Shown here one piece after another: positions 20,467-29,999 of a stretch of DNA of 45,175 bases. How positions within the stretch are numbered: the first letter of the stretch is position 1; every line of letters begins with the position of its first letter. This stretch comes from Herbidospora galbida (lineage in GTDB: Bacteria; Actinomycetota; Actinomycetes; Streptosporangiales; Streptosporangiaceae), in NCBI RefSeq assembly GCF_005233835.1, contig NZ_SZQA01000049.1, positions 1 to 45,175 on the forward strand, in the 5' to 3' direction. Made by a program: the position numbers and the translations under genes. The notes beneath the pieces are model-generated. The model did no database searches, had not been told where the DNA came from, and was given only the letters and a program-made list of their open reading frames with translations.

Positions 20467-21689
20467 ATGAGGCGACCGGCGGCGTTCGGGGTGGCCGTCG
20501 CGGTGTCGGCGGCGCTGGTCGCCGGACAGTGGTGGGTGAACCGTCCCGAGGGCTCGCCCGAGTGCCCGGACGGCCTCGCCGAGATCCGGGTCGCCGCCTC
20601 GCAGGACAAGGTCGAGCTGCTGCGGGAGGCGGCCGCCGGGTTCGGTACGCGGGACTGTGGCCGGGTCGTGGTCGACGAGGTCAACTCAGGGACCGGAATG
20701 GAGGCGCTCGCGCGTGGCTGGGACACCGACCTCGACGGTCCGCGTCCCGACGTGTGGGCGCCGACCGCGTCGGTGTGGCTCACTCTTCTGGAGCACCGCG
20801 CGAAGGACACGGGTGGCGTCGCTGCCACGGCGCCACCCGTGCCGATCGTCACCTCGCCGCTGACGATCGCGATGCCGCGTCCGACGGCCGAGGCGCTCGG
20901 CTGGCCGGAGCCGATCGGGCGGCGCGACCTGGCGGCGCTCGCCGGCGCGCACGGCCATCCGGAGTGGGGGACGTTCCGGCTCGGCACGACCAATCCGAAC
21001 CTCTCCACCTCGGGGCCTCGACGCGACCGTGGCCGTCTTCTTCGCGGCGACCGGGACGACGGGGGGATCTGACCTCGGGCGACGTACAGAAGAAGGAGAA
21101 CCGGGAGTTCGTGCGGGGCATCGAGCGCTCGATCGTCCACTACGGCGAGACCGCGATCGCGTTCCTGGAGAACATGCAGAAGGCCGACGACAGGGGCTCG
21201 GCCCTCGGCTGCATCTCCGCGGTGACGCTGGAGGAGATGTTCGTCACCGACTACCACCGGGGCGATCCGTCGGGCGACCCGGCGACGCTCGGCGACCACC
21301 TGCCGCCGCGCGTGCCCCTGGTCGCGACCAGTCCCGAGGAGGGCACGACGGTCTGACCACCCCTGCATCGAGCCGGCCTGGATGGACGAGCCGAAGCGGA
21401 AGGTCGCCGCGGCCTTCCTGGAGCGCCTGCTCAGCCCGCAGGTCGGGGAGCGGTTTCTGCTGTACGGCTACCGCGCCCACGACGGCGCCACGAGCCCGCT
21501 GCTCACAGACGCCGGACCGCTCCCCGCCGTCGGCGCACGTGCTCGACGAGGTCCTCAGGTCGCGGCGGGAGCTGCGAAAGCCGGACTTAACCGATCCGCC
21601 TGTTCACCATCGGCTACGGCGGCGGCGACCAGGAGGTGCGACGAGGCGCGCCTCAAGCGGGTCTTCACTCGGTGATCTCGAACTTCTGA
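20467..21689 (+). pseudogene. Decayed substrate-binding + VWA domain protein
   Basis: Three frames must be joined to read this gene. Frame 1 (ATG 20467) gives a signal-anchor start and a solute-binding domain up to TNPNLSTSG (about 21012). A one-base shift then gives LDATVAVFFAATGTTGGSDL (about 21017-21070), and a further shift gives TSGDVQKKENREFVRGIERS through PEEGTTV to a stop near 21356. Another shift continues as DEPKRKVAAAFLERLLSP and the linker DEVLRSRRELRKP. Most of the VWA domain, including the MIDAS DxSxS, is missing: the text jumps to LFTIGYGGG and the normal C-terminus VISNF just before the TGA at 21687-21689. So there are at least three frameshifts and an internal deletion. Confidence 0.75.
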
Positions 21690-21708
21690 ACTGGCCCGCG
21701 CCACAGGG

Positions 21709-21727
21709 TTAGTGTAGCCTTACCTAA
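21709..21727 (+). promoter_or_regulatory. IdeR/DmdR-type iron box
   Basis: TTAGTGTAGCCTTACCTAA matches the actinobacterial iron-box consensus TTAGGTTAGSCTAACCTAA at 16 of 19 positions. It lies 31 bases upstream of the GTG of the first ABC gene, where a metal-loaded DtxR-family repressor would block the promoter when iron is sufficient. Confidence 0.8.
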
Positions 21728-21757
21728 GTTTTACTGGGGCGAGGCGGAGGGTGACGG

Positions 21758-23413
21758 GTGAGGGCTGTCCTGTGGCGGGCGATCTCGGGGCAGCGCCGTG
21801 ACGTCGTCACCGGTGCCGTGCTGGGAGCCGCCCACCAGGCCGGTGAGGTCATGGTCCCGGTGCTGATCGGCGTGGTGATCGACCAGGCGGTGGCCGGGGG
21901 CGACCTGCCCGCGCTGGCCCGGTGGCTCGTCGTCCTGGCCGTCGTCTACGTCGCGCTGTCGTTCTCCTACCGCTTCGGCGCCCGCGCCGGTGAGCGCGCC
22001 GCCGAGCGGGCGGGCCACGCGCTGCGCATGGAACTCGTCGAACGGGTCCTCGACGCGCGCGGCGGCGCCGAGGAGGGCCGTCTGCCCGGCGCGCTGACCA
22101 ACACCGCGACCGAGGACGCCAAGCGCGTCGGCGCGGTCAACATGTCGGTGATGCTGGCCGTCTCCGCGCTGATGGGCATCGTGGTCGCGGCGGTCGTGCT
22201 GCTGCGCATCTCCGTTCCGCTCGGCCTGGTCGTGCTGGCCGGCACTCCCCTGCTGCTGTTCCTCGGCCACCTGCTGAGCAAGCCGCTGGAGAAGGCCAGC
22301 GAAGACCAGCAGGACCGCGCCGCGCACGCGTCCGGCGTCGCGGCCGACCTGATCAAGGGGCTGCGGGTGCTGAAGGGCATCGGCGCCGAGACGGCCGCCG
22401 TCGCCCGCTACCGGGTGACCAGCGGTGACTCCCTCGCCGCGACCCTGCGCGCGGCCCGCGCCGAGGCCCTGCAGACGGGCCTGGTCGTCGCGCTCACCGG
22501 CGTCTTCATCGCCGTCGTGGCGCTGGTCGGCGGCCGGCTGGCCGCCTCGGGTGCGATCACGCTCGGCGAGCTCGTCTCGGCGGTGGGTCTCGCGCTGTTC
22601 CTGATCGGCCCGCTGGAGGTCTTCGCCTGGGTGAACGCCCAGTTCGCGATGGGCCGGGCCTCGGCGGCCCGGATCGCGGAGGTGCTCGCCGCCCCGCACG
22701 CCATCGCCGCCGGCGCCTCGGAAGTCGCTGTTCCGATACGCGGCTCGCTCCGCCTCCGCGCCGTCTCCCACGACACCCTGAAGGGCGTCGACCTGGAGGT
22801 GGCTCCCGGTGAGGTGCTCGGAGTGGCGGCCGTCGACCCGGCCGACGCGGTCAGCCTGCTGAGCTGCCTGGGCCGGACCGCCGACCCGGCGTCCGGGACC
22901 GTGGAGCTCGACGGGGTGGCGCTGGCCGACCTCGACCCGGCCGCGCTACGCGACGTGTTACTCGTCGCCGAGCACGACGCCGACCTGTTCGAGGGCACGC
23001 TGCGCGAGAACGTCGGCGGCGCCCACCCCGAGGCGATGGCCGCGGCGGGCGCCGACGAGGTCGCCGACGAACTGCCCGACGGCATCGACGGCCACGTCAG
23101 CGAACGCGGCCAGTCGTTGTCGGGCGGTCAGCGGCAGCGGGTCGCCCTGGCCAGGGCGCTGGCGGCCGATCGCGCCGTCCTGGTCGTCCACGACCCCACC
23201 ACCGCGGTCGACGCGGTGACCGAGGCGCGCATCGCCTCCCGGTTGCGCGACGTCCGGCGCGACCGCACCACGATCCTCGTCACCACCTCCCCCGCGCTGC
23301 TCGCGGTGGCCGACCGGGTGGTGCTGCTCGACGGCGGCCGGATCACCGACGCCGCCCCGCACGCCGACCTGGTGTCCCGCAACTCCGTCTACCGGACGGC
23401 GGTGCTCGCGTGA
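21758..23413 (+). CDS. ABC half-transporter (exporter fold), degenerate ATP site; siderophore system
   Basis: A 551-residue fusion of an exporter-type membrane domain (about residues 1-310) and an ATPase domain, resembling IrtA/IrtB-like proteins that import ferric siderophores in mycobacteria. The ATPase is abnormal. The Walker A position reads GVAAVDPADAVS (355-366) with no GKS/T. The Walker B segment ends H-D479-P480 instead of D-E, so the catalytic Glu is gone. The signature LSGGQ (454-458) is intact. It can therefore complete the partner's ATP site but not hydrolyse ATP itself. The GTG at 21758 follows GGAGG. The stop overlaps the partner's GTG (GTGA). An iron box lies upstream. Confidence 0.88.
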   Translation: MRAVLWRAISGQRRDVVTGAVLGAAHQAGEVMVPVLIGVVIDQAVAGGDLPALARWLVVLAVVYVALSFSYRFGARAGERAAERAGHALRMELVERVLDARGGAEEGRLPGALTNTATEDAKRVGAVNMSVMLAVSALMGIVVAAVVLLRISVPLGLVVLAGTPLLLFLGHLLSKPLEKASEDQQDRAAHASGVAADLIKGLRVLKGIGAETAAVARYRVTSGDSLAATLRAARAEALQTGLVVALTGVFIAVVALVGGRLAASGAITLGELVSAVGLALFLIGPLEVFAWVNAQFAMGRASAARIAEVLAAPHAIAAGASEVAVPIRGSLRLRAVSHDTLKGVDLEVAPGEVLGVAAVDPADAVSLLSCLGRTADPASGTVELDGVALADLDPAALRDVLLVAEHDADLFEGTLRENVGGAHPEAMAAAGADEVADELPDGIDGHVSERGQSLSGGQRQRVALARALAADRAVLVVHDPTTAVDAVTEARIASRLRDVRRDRTTILVTTSPALLAVADRVVLLDGGRITDAAPHADLVSRNSVYRTAVLA

Positions 23414-25134
23414 GCCGCGAACTGCTCCCCGTCGCCACGGCGGCCCGCACCCGCGCGGTGCTGTTCGACCTGATCCGTCCCTATCGCGCGCTGGCCCTCG
23501 GCGGGTTCGCCGTGATGATCGTGGCCACCTCGATCGGGCTGCTCACCCAGCCGCTGCTCGGCGCCATCGTCGACCTGGTCGACGCCGGGGAGCCCGCCGC
23601 CGCGATCACGACGCCGGTGCTGGCGCTGGTCGCGGTCGCGGTCACCCAGGGCGGCGCGATGACCCTCGGGCTGGCGCTGGTGTCGCGGCTCGGCGAGACC
23701 GTGCTGGCCCGGCTGCGCGAGCGGTTCGTCGACCGGGCGATGCGGCTGCCGCTCGAACAGGTCGAGCGGGCCGGGTCGGGCGACCTGACCGCCCGCGTGA
23801 CCGGCGACGTCTCCCTGATCGCCGAGGCCGTCCGGGTCGCGCTGCCCGAGATGGCCCGCTCGGGCCTGGCGATCGTGCTCACCCTGGGCGCGCTGGCCAT
23901 CCTCGACTGGCGGTTCCTGCTGGCCGCGCTGATCTCGGTGCCGGTCCAGTGGCACACCGCGCGCTGGTACGTCCGCAACGCCGGTCCCCTCTACGCCCGC
24001 CAGCGGGTGGCCGGAGGCGCCCAGCAGCAGCAGCTCCTCGACACCATCGGCGGCGCGAAGACCGTGCGGGCGTTCCGGCTGGAGGCCGACCACACGGCCA
24101 AGGTCGCCGAACGCTCCAACACCGCCGTGGCGCTGACCCTCAAGGGCGTCAACCTGGTGCTGCGCTTCTACAGCCGCCTGCACGTCGCCGAGTACGCCGG
24201 CCTGGCCGCCGTGCTGGTCGCCGGGTTCTTCATGGTCCGGTCGGGCGCCGCCTCGATCGGCACGGCGACCGCCGCCGCCCTCTATTTCCACTCCCTGTTC
24301 GCCCCGGTGAACACCGCCCTGGTGCTGATCGACGACGCCCAGTCGGCGGGCGCCGCGCTGGCCCGCCTGGTCGGCGTCATCGACCAGCCCGAACCGGCCG
24401 CCCTCGACCGGCCGAAGGCCCCGCGGATCGAGGTCTCCGGGCTCGGCCACGCCTACGACGAGGGCCGGCCCGTGCTGCACGACGTCGACCTCACGATCCG
24501 CGAAGGCGAACGGGTCGCCCTGGTCGGCGCGAGCGGCGCCGGGAAGACGACCCTGGCGAGGCTGATCGCCGGCATCCACCGGCCGTCGAAGGGCACGATC
24601 GCCGTCCCCGGCGAGGTCGGCATGGTCACCCAGGACGTGCACGTCTTCGCCGGTCCGCTGGCCGACGACCTGCGGCTGGCCCGGCCCGACGCCACCGACG
24701 CCGACCTGCGCGAAGCGCTGACCAGGGTCGACGCGCTCACCTGGGCCGAGACCCTGCCCGACGGGCTGGCCACGGTCGTCGGCGAGGGCGGCCACCGCCT
24801 CACCGCGACCCAGATCCAGCAGCTCGCGCTGGCCCGGCTGATCCTGGCCGACCCGCCCGTGGCCGTGCTCGACGAGGCGACCGCCGAGGCGGGCAGCGCC
24901 GGGGCGCGGGTGCTGGAGAAGGCCATCGAGACCACCATCGAGGGCCGCACGGCCCTCATCGTCGCCCACCGCCTCACCCAGGCTGCGGCGACCGACCGCG
25001 TCGTCGTCATGGACGGCGGCCGCATCGTGGAGAGCGGCCCGCACGACGAGCTGCGCTCCTCCGGCGGCCGGTACGCCTCCCTCTGGGAGGCGTGGTCCGG
25101 AGTCCGCCCCACCAGTGAAAACCCCCTCGAATAA
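23410..25134 (+). CDS. ABC half-transporter (exporter fold), catalytic partner
   Basis: A 574-residue partner of the preceding half-transporter: membrane domain about residues 1-335, then an ATPase with intact Walker A GASGAGKT (373-380, Lys379) and Walker B ending D488-E489 (VLDEAT), but a ruined signature, LTATQ (464-468) in place of LSGGQ. In an ABC dimer each ATP site combines Walker A/B of one subunit with the signature of the other. This pair therefore has one complete site and one doubly degenerate site. The overlap with the first gene (GTGA) predicts stoichiometric synthesis. Co-transcription with a siderophore-binding lipoprotein suggests iron-siderophore import, though export cannot be excluded. 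Confidence 0.88.
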   Translation: MSRELLPVATAARTRAVLFDLIRPYRALALGGFAVMIVATSIGLLTQPLLGAIVDLVDAGEPAAAITTPVLALVAVAVTQGGAMTLGLALVSRLGETVLARLRERFVDRAMRLPLEQVERAGSGDLTARVTGDVSLIAEAVRVALPEMARSGLAIVLTLGALAILDWRFLLAALISVPVQWHTARWYVRNAGPLYARQRVAGGAQQQQLLDTIGGAKTVRAFRLEADHTAKVAERSNTAVALTLKGVNLVLRFYSRLHVAEYAGLAAVLVAGFFMVRSGAASIGTATAAALYFHSLFAPVNTALVLIDDAQSAGAALARLVGVIDQPEPAALDRPKAPRIEVSGLGHAYDEGRPVLHDVDLTIREGERVALVGASGAGKTTLARLIAGIHRPSKGTIAVPGEVGMVTQDVHVFAGPLADDLRLARPDATDADLREALTRVDALTWAETLPDGLATVVGEGGHRLTATQIQQLALARLILADPPVAVLDEATAEAGSAGARVLEKAIETTIEGRTALIVAHRLTQAAATDRVVVMDGGRIVESGPHDELRSSGGRYASLWEAWSGVRPTSENPLE

Positions 25135-25143
25135 GGAAATTCG

Positions 25144-26223
25144 ATGCTCGGCATTACGAGAGGCATCCGGTTCGCCGCGGTGCTCGCCTCCTCCCTCCTG
25201 CTCGGCACCGTCGCCGCCTGCGGGTCGTCGTCGGAGACGGCAACCCCCGCCGCGTCGGCCCCGGCCGCCCCTCCGGCCGGCACGACCGCCCCCGCCGCCG
25301 CCTTCCCGGTGACGATCGAGCACAAGTTCGGCGCCACGACCATCCCGGCCGCGCCGCAGCGCGTCTTCACCGTCGGCCTGACCGACCAGGACGCCGCCAT
25401 CGCGCTCGGCGTCGTCCCCGTCGGCACCACCAACTGGTTCGGCGGCTTCCCCGGCGCGATCGGCCCGTGGGCCACGCCGAAGCTGAACGGCGCCCCCGTC
25501 CCGACCCTGCTGGAGGACCCGGGCACCGGCCCGCAGGTCGAGAAGATCGCCGCGCTCAAGCCCGACCTGATCCTCGCCCTGTACGCCGGCCTGACCAAGG
25601 AGCAGTACGAGACCCTGTCGAAGTTCGCCCCGGTCGTCGCGCAGCCGGCGGCGTACAACGACTACGGCATCCCGTGGCAGGAGCAGACTCTGATCACCGG
25701 CAAGGCCCTCGGCAAGGAGACCGAGGCCAAGGCGCTGGTCGACGAGGTCGAGACCAAGTTCAAGACGATGGCCGCCGAGCACCCCGAGTTCGCCGGCAAG
25801 AAGGCCGTCGTGGCCACGCCCTATGAGGGCTTCTTCGTGTACGGCAGCCAGGACACCCGCTCCCGCAACCTCGTCTCGCTCGGCTTCAGCCTGCCCGCCG
25901 ACCTCGACTCGGTGATCGGCGACAAGTTCGGCGCCAGCATCTCCAAGGAGCGCAGCGACCTGCTCGACCAGGACCTCATCATCTGGACGGTCCCCGACAC
26001 GAAGAAGGACGTCGAGACGCTGCACAAGGACGCCGTCTACAAGGACATGAAGGTCGTCGCCGAGGGCCGCGAGGTCTTCGTCGGCGAGAGCACCAACTAC
26101 GGTGTGGCGTTCTCGTTCGTGACGGTGCTGTCGCTCCCGTACGTCCTCGACCGGCTGGTGCCGCAGCTGGCCCAGGCGATCGACGGCGACCCCGCGACCA
26201 AGGTGGAGCCCGCCGCCGACTGA
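25144..26223 (+). CDS. Iron-siderophore-binding lipoprotein
   Basis: A 359-residue periplasmic-binding protein of the FecB/FhuD type, anchored as a lipoprotein. The signal peptide ends in a lipobox with Cys26 (LGTVAACGSSS), followed by an Ala/Pro/Thr-rich linker to about residue 55. The binding fold has two lobes. Family features include PAAPQRVFTVGLTDQDAAIALGV at the start and EKIAALKPDLILALYAG for the first lobe, with a long bridging helix after FAPVVAQ. It lies 9 bases behind the second half-transporter, with AAGGAA before the ATG. No FecCD-type permease is adjacent, so the exporter-fold pair is its likely partner. The iron box upstream predicts induction by iron starvation. Confidence 0.92.
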   Translation: MLGITRGIRFAAVLASSLLLGTVAACGSSSETATPAASAPAAPPAGTTAPAAAFPVTIEHKFGATTIPAAPQRVFTVGLTDQDAAIALGVVPVGTTNWFGGFPGAIGPWATPKLNGAPVPTLLEDPGTGPQVEKIAALKPDLILALYAGLTKEQYETLSKFAPVVAQPAAYNDYGIPWQEQTLITGKALGKETEAKALVDEVETKFKTMAAEHPEFAGKKAVVATPYEGFFVYGSQDTRSRNLVSLGFSLPADLDSVIGDKFGASISKERSDLLDQDLIIWTVPDTKKDVETLHKDAVYKDMKVVAEGREVFVGESTNYGVAFSFVTVLSLPYVLDRLVPQLAQAIDGDPATKVEPAAD

Positions 26224-26233
26224 TCACCGGCAG

Positions 26234-26268
26234 GGCCGGGAGGGGTCCGCGTGGATCACCTCCCGGCC
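26234..26268. terminator. Bidirectional terminator between convergent operons
   Basis: A perfect 10-bp stem GGCCGGGAGG / CCTCCCGGCC with a 15-base loop lies just after the siderophore-binding gene stop. On the other strand it overlaps the last codons of the ureohydrolase gene (stop at 26258-26256). It probably serves both converging operons. Confidence 0.65.
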
Positions 26269-27242
26269 GGCAGCACGCTGATCAGCTCGTACAGGGCGTG
26301 CGCGGCGGCGATGCCGGTGAGCTCGGCGTGGTCGTAGGCGGGGCTGACCTCGACCAGGTCGGCTCCCACCACATGCAGGCCGTCGAGCCCGCGCAGAACC
26401 TCCAGCAGTTCGCGGCTGCTCATCCCGCCGGCCTCCGGCGTGCCGGTGCCCGGTGCGTATGCCGGGTCCAGGACGTCGATGTCGAGCGAGACGTAGACCG
26501 GCCGGTCGCGCAGCCGGTCGCGGACGCGCTCGATGATCTCGTCGAGCGATCGCCGGGCGAAGTCCCGGGCGTGCACCGCGGCGAAGCCGAGCCGCTTGCT
26601 CTCGTCGAGGTCCAGACGGGAGTACAGCGGGCCGCGCAGGCCCACGTGCATCGAGTGCGCGTGGTCGATCAGGCCCTCCTCGGCGGCCCGCCGGAAGGGG
26701 GTGCCGTGGGTGTACGGCGAGCCGAAATAGGTGTCCCAGGTGTCCAGGTGGGCGTCGAAGTGCAGGACGGCGACCGGCCCGTACCGCTCGTGGTGGACGC
26801 GCAGCAGCGGCAGGGCGATCGTGTGGTCGCCGCCGAGGGTGATCAGCTTGCGACCGGTGCCGGCGAGTTCGGCGGCGGCCCGCTGGATCGTCTCCAGCGC
26901 GCTGCCGATGTCGAAGGGGTTGACCCCGACGTCTCCGGCGTCGGCGACGAGCCGGGTGGCGAACGGCGCGGTGTCGAGGGCCGGGTTGTACGGGCGCAGC
27001 AGCCGGGACGACTGCCGGATGTGCCCGGGGCCGAACCGCGCCCCGGGCCGGTAGCTGACCCCGGTGTCGAAGGGGACGCCCCAGATGACGGTGTCCGCGC
27101 CGGGCTGGTCCTGCAGCCGGGGCAGCCGGGCGAAGGTGTTCTCCCCCGCGTAGCGCGGGACGATCGTCGCGTCGACGGGGCCGCCCGGCGCGGAGCGGGG
27201 CTGGTCGAGCGCCGAGACACCGGCTGAGATGTCGGGAATCAC
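26256..27242 (-). CDS. Agmatinase-family ureohydrolase
   Basis: A 328-residue enzyme of the arginase/agmatinase superfamily, which uses two Mn ions to hydrolyse a guanidino group to urea plus an amine. Metal ligands are H140 (GGDHT), D163-A-H165-L-D167 (FDAHLDTW), and D254 and D256 (SLDIDVLDP). The segment [10 protein letters not shown] matches agmatinases and guanidino-acid hydrolases better than arginases, so a decarboxylated or otherwise modified guanidino substrate is likely. The start is the GTG at 27242, overlapping the upstream stop (GTGA). It is the last gene of an eight-gene ABC importer/hydrolase operon. This suggests the imported compound, or a product of its hydrolysis, carries a guanidine or similar group. 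Confidence 0.9.
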   Translation of the reverse strand: MIPDISAGVSALDQPRSAPGGPVDATIVPRYAGENTFARLPRLQDQPGADTVIWGVPFDTGVSYRPGARFGPGHIRQSSRLLRPYNPALDTAPFATRLVADAGDVGVNPFDIGSALETIQRAAAELAGTGRKLITLGGDHTIALPLLRVHHERYGPVAVLHFDAHLDTWDTYFGSPYTHGTPFRRAAEEGLIDHAHSMHVGLRGPLYSRLDLDESKRLGFAAVHARDFARRSLDEIIERVRDRLRDRPVYVSLDIDVLDPAYAPGTGTPEAGGMSSRELLEVLRGLDGLHVVGADLVEVSPAYDHAELTGIAAAHALYELISVLPAGR

Positions 27243-28843
27243 GCGTGCCCGCCCAGCCGGTCGAGGACCGTGCGGGTGACGTGCTCGACGAACCAGTCGC
27301 GGTGGATCAGGCCGGCCACCCATTCGGAGGTGCCGGAGTTGAAGACGGTCCCCTCGCCCCGGGTGAAGGTGGCCATCATGGCCGAGCCGTAGGTGGGCCG
27401 TCTGGTGCCGTCGTCCCGCTCGACCCAGTGGGTGTCGCGGTACTCCTCGATCCCCGCCAGGCCGGGGTCGCCGAGCGGCACCGCGCCCGCGAAGTGGTCC
27501 TCCTCGTAGCGGACGGCGGGTCCCATCGCGATGATCTCCAGGTTGCCGGGGGCGCCGTCGGCGCCGGTGGCGAAGGGCAGTCCGTCCCGTACGACATGGG
27601 CGCAGCCGTCGACCTCGAAGGTGGCGATCCGGGCGGGGTGCCCGCCGAGGAGGTCGCCGTAGTAGAGGTCGGTGCCGGCCAGCGTCCAGTGCTCGGGCCG
27701 ATAGACCTGCAGGCCGCCGTGGCCGCGTGGCGCGGAGGCGCCGTAGCCGGCGTACACCCCGGCGAATCCGGTCAGGCCCATGGTGGCCGTGGCGGGGCGG
27801 CCGATGAGGGGGTGGTCCCAGTGCAGGGTGACCAGGTGCTGGTCGGGGGTGCCGAAGACCGGGTCGTCCTCGGGCACGTACTTGTGGCAGATCTGGGTGG
27901 TGCCCTCGATGCGCACCTGCCAGCAGAAGTTGGCGCCGAACCGGGCGACGTTGCCGCCGCGGTCCACCAGGGCGTCGATCGCGTCGCGCATCCGCCACGA
28001 CCAGTATTCGTCGTGGCCGACCAGGACCGCGCACTGGTAGCCGTCGAGGGCGGACGGGTCGCGGTCCAGGTCGTCCTGGGTGAGGTAGTCCAGGACGTAG
28101 CCCTGCTGCTCGGCCCAGACGGCGAAGGGCCGTTCGTAGGTGGCCCAGAACGCGTCGGCGTGGTGGCGGCCGTAGTCGCGCAGCCGCGCCCACTCGTACA
28201 CCGGATAGCGCGGTTCCCAGAACGGCGGAACATGCTCCTCGTACCGGTTGCGCGGGGCCCCCGGCGGCTTGCGCAGGAACCCGCGTGACAGCGGGCGGAG
28301 CATGGAGAGCCGGGGCGAGGCGACGTCCACGGCGGGGTCGTCGCCGAGGCCCCGGTAGGCGTTGGCGCCGCCCCAGTCGTTGTAGGACAACAGCGTGCTG
28401 GTGGTCAGGACGAGCGCGTAGGGGGTGCGCCGGCCGGGCTCGGCCGAGCGGACCACGAAGAAGTGCTCGTTCTCCACGACCTGGCCGCCCGCCTCGGCCC
28501 GGATGATGATCAGGTACATGGCCGACGGCCAGTCGCCGGGGATGGCGATGCGCGCGGTGACGGGCCACCCGCAGCCCTCTGCGTAGGCGTCGGCCGGGGT
28601 CTCCGGCGCGGTGCCCGGCAGGTCGGTCTGCCGGTGGACGACCTCGGGGTGCGCGCCGTCGCGGATCACGGTGAGGGAGTAACGGTCGGCCGTGGTGTAC
28701 GCGGACACCTCCACGGTCTCCCCCGGGCCATAGGAGAAGCGGTCGGTGTAACACCAGGCATCCAGCCCCTCCCCGGTCGGCCGCGGCGAGGGCCAGCCGG
28801 GCGGGGACCAGGCGGAGCGCGGGACGGGGTAGGCGCCGCTCAT
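27239..28843 (-). CDS. N,N-dimethylformamidase large-subunit-like hydrolase
   Basis: A 534-residue protein resembling the large subunit of N,N-dimethylformamidase, an unusual amidase with a mononuclear iron held by two Tyr and one Glu. Conserved-looking blocks include [14 protein letters not shown] (Y154), [16 protein letters not shown] (about 245-260) and VGHDEYWS (H277, E279), which probably hold the metal ligands. It is shorter than characterised large subunits (about 760) and no separate small subunit is visible. The ATG at 28843 overlaps the cupin stop (ATGA). There is no signal peptide. The in-operon importer and ureohydrolase suggest that it cleaves a C-N bond of a small imported amide or related compound. 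The assignment rests on family resemblance. Confidence 0.75.
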   Translation of the reverse strand: MSGAYPVPRSAWSPPGWPSPRPTGEGLDAWCYTDRFSYGPGETVEVSAYTTADRYSLTVIRDGAHPEVVHRQTDLPGTAPETPADAYAEGCGWPVTARIAIPGDWPSAMYLIIIRAEAGGQVVENEHFFVVRSAEPGRRTPYALVLTTSTLLSYNDWGGANAYRGLGDDPAVDVASPRLSMLRPLSRGFLRKPPGAPRNRYEEHVPPFWEPRYPVYEWARLRDYGRHHADAFWATYERPFAVWAEQQGYVLDYLTQDDLDRDPSALDGYQCAVLVGHDEYWSWRMRDAIDALVDRGGNVARFGANFCWQVRIEGTTQICHKYVPEDDPVFGTPDQHLVTLHWDHPLIGRPATATMGLTGFAGVYAGYGASAPRGHGGLQVYRPEHWTLAGTDLYYGDLLGGHPARIATFEVDGCAHVVRDGLPFATGADGAPGNLEIIAMGPAVRYEEDHFAGAVPLGDPGLAGIEEYRDTHWVERDDGTRRPTYGSAMMATFTRGEGTVFNSGTSEWVAGLIHRDWFVEHVTRTVLDRLGGHA

Positions 28844-29205
28844 CGCGCACCTCCCGGGATCCCGACGAAGATCTTCTCGGTCGCTTCGAGGGTGTGCCAC
28901 CAGCCGTCGAACCCGGCCGGCACCAGGAAGGACTCCCCCGCCCCGAATTCGCGCCGGCCGCCCTCGGCGTCCTCGATCGCCACCCGTCCGCGCAGCAGGA
29001 CGCAGACCTCGTGGTAGGGCCAGCTCGGGATGCGCACCGAACCGGGGGCGCCCTCCCAGGCGCCGGCCAGCGCGCCGGGGACGTCGAGGCGGGCCCGGTG
29101 CTCGACCTCCCGCCAGCCCGGGGAGACCTCGGCGTAGTCGGTCGGCGGCGGGACCACGGTCACGCCGTCCCTCTTGGAGATCGTCTGGACGTCGAGAACT
29201 GTCAT
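28840..29205 (-). CDS. Cupin_3 (DUF861)-type small protein
   Basis: A 121-residue single-domain cupin of the Cupin_3/DUF861 type, related to ureidoglycine aminohydrolase and EutQ-like folds. Typical text is [24 protein letters not shown], then [34 protein letters not shown] and EKIFVG. The usual metal-binding His set is reduced: H65 or so in YHEVC and H104 or so in WWHTLE remain. It might be an enzyme or a binding/regulatory subunit. The start overlaps the upstream ATPase stop and its stop overlaps the next start (both ATGA), so it is tightly tied to the amidase-like protein. One possibility is that it acts as an accessory subunit for that enzyme. Confidence 0.75.
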   Translation of the reverse strand: MTVLDVQTISKRDGVTVVPPPTDYAEVSPGWREVEHRARLDVPGALAGAWEGAPGSVRIPSWPYHEVCVLLRGRVAIEDAEGGRREFGAGESFLVPAGFDGWWHTLEATEKIFVGIPGGAR

Positions 29206-29999
29206 AGGGGACGTGCCTCCTCGGCCGCGGACAGTGCCGGGCCGTCCATGCGCGGCGTGGCCGCGACCAGCGATCGGGTGTACTCGTGCCGCGGATGACG
29301 CAGCACGTCGTCGGGCAGGCCGCGTTCGACGATCTCGCCGCGGTGCATGACCGCGAGCTCGTCGGCGACGTAGCGCGTCACCGCCAGGTCGTGCGAGATG
29401 AAGAGCATGGTCAGGTCGAGCCGGGCGCCGAGGTCGCGCAGGGTGTTGAGCACGGCCGCCTGGACGGAGACGTCCAGGGCGGAGACCGCCTCGTCGGCGA
29501 TGAGCACCTCGGGTTCGACGGCGAGCGCGCGGGCGATGCCCACCCGCTGCCGTTGCCCGCCGGACAGGCCGCGCGGGCGGGCGTCCAGGACGGCCGCGCC
29601 CAGGCCGACCAGCTCCAGCAGTTCGACGGCGCGGTCGGTGGCGGCCCGCCGGTCGGCGACCTTGCGGTGCACCAGCAGCAGCTCGGTCAGGGTCCGCCGG
29701 ACGGTGTGCATCGGGTTCAGCGCCGAGCCGGGGTCCTGGAAGACCATCTGGATGCGGGTGGCGTCGGCCCGGCCGCGCGGTGTGGGCAGCACCGCGCCGC
29801 CGAGCCGGACGGTGCCCGAGGCGGGCGCGGCGAGCCCGGCGATGACCCGGGCCAGGCTGGACTTGCCGCAGCCCGACTGCCCGACCAGGCCGAGGGTACG
29901 GCCGCGCGGGATGTCCAGGCTGACGTGGTCCACGGCCGGGTGAGCGGACCGGTAGTCCACCACGACGTCGTCCACCTGGAGCAGCGGAGCGGCCCTCAT
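29202..29999 (-). CDS. Peptide/nickel-type ABC importer ATPase (DppF/OppF-like)
   Basis: A 265-residue ATPase of the oligopeptide/nickel importer family. Walker A is GQSGCGKSS, the Q-loop is MVFQDPGSALNP, the signature is LSGGQRQR, and Walker B ends ADEAVSALDV (family usually DEPVSALD). The switch His is in ISHDLAVTRYVAD. It lacks the long cysteine-bearing C-terminal extension of its partner. The ATG at 29999 overlaps the stop of the DppD-like gene (ATGA). It should pair with the DppD-like ATPase under the two permeases. Confidence 0.9.
   Translation of the reverse strand: MRAAPLLQVDDVVVDYRSAHPAVDHVSLDIPRGRTLGLVGQSGCGKSSLARVIAGLAAPASGTVRLGGAVLPTPRGRADATRIQMVFQDPGSALNPMHTVRRTLTELLLVHRKVADRRAATDRAVELLELVGLGAAVLDARPRGLSGGQRQRVGIARALAVEPEVLIADEAVSALDVSVQAAVLNTLRDLGARLDLTMLFISHDLAVTRYVADELAVMHRGEIVERGLPDDVLRHPRHEYTRSLVAATPRMDGPALSAAEEARPL

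Noticed and set aside
20467-21072. Intact 201-residue solute-binding protein
   Set aside because: It stops mid-domain and the homologous text continues directly in the other frames, so it is part of a pseudogene.
27243-28850. N-terminal extension of the ureohydrolase to about 860 residues
   Set aside because: The upstream part of that frame is Arg/Pro-rich antisense-like text lying under the dimethylformamidase-like gene; the GTG overlapping that gene's stop gives the normal family length.
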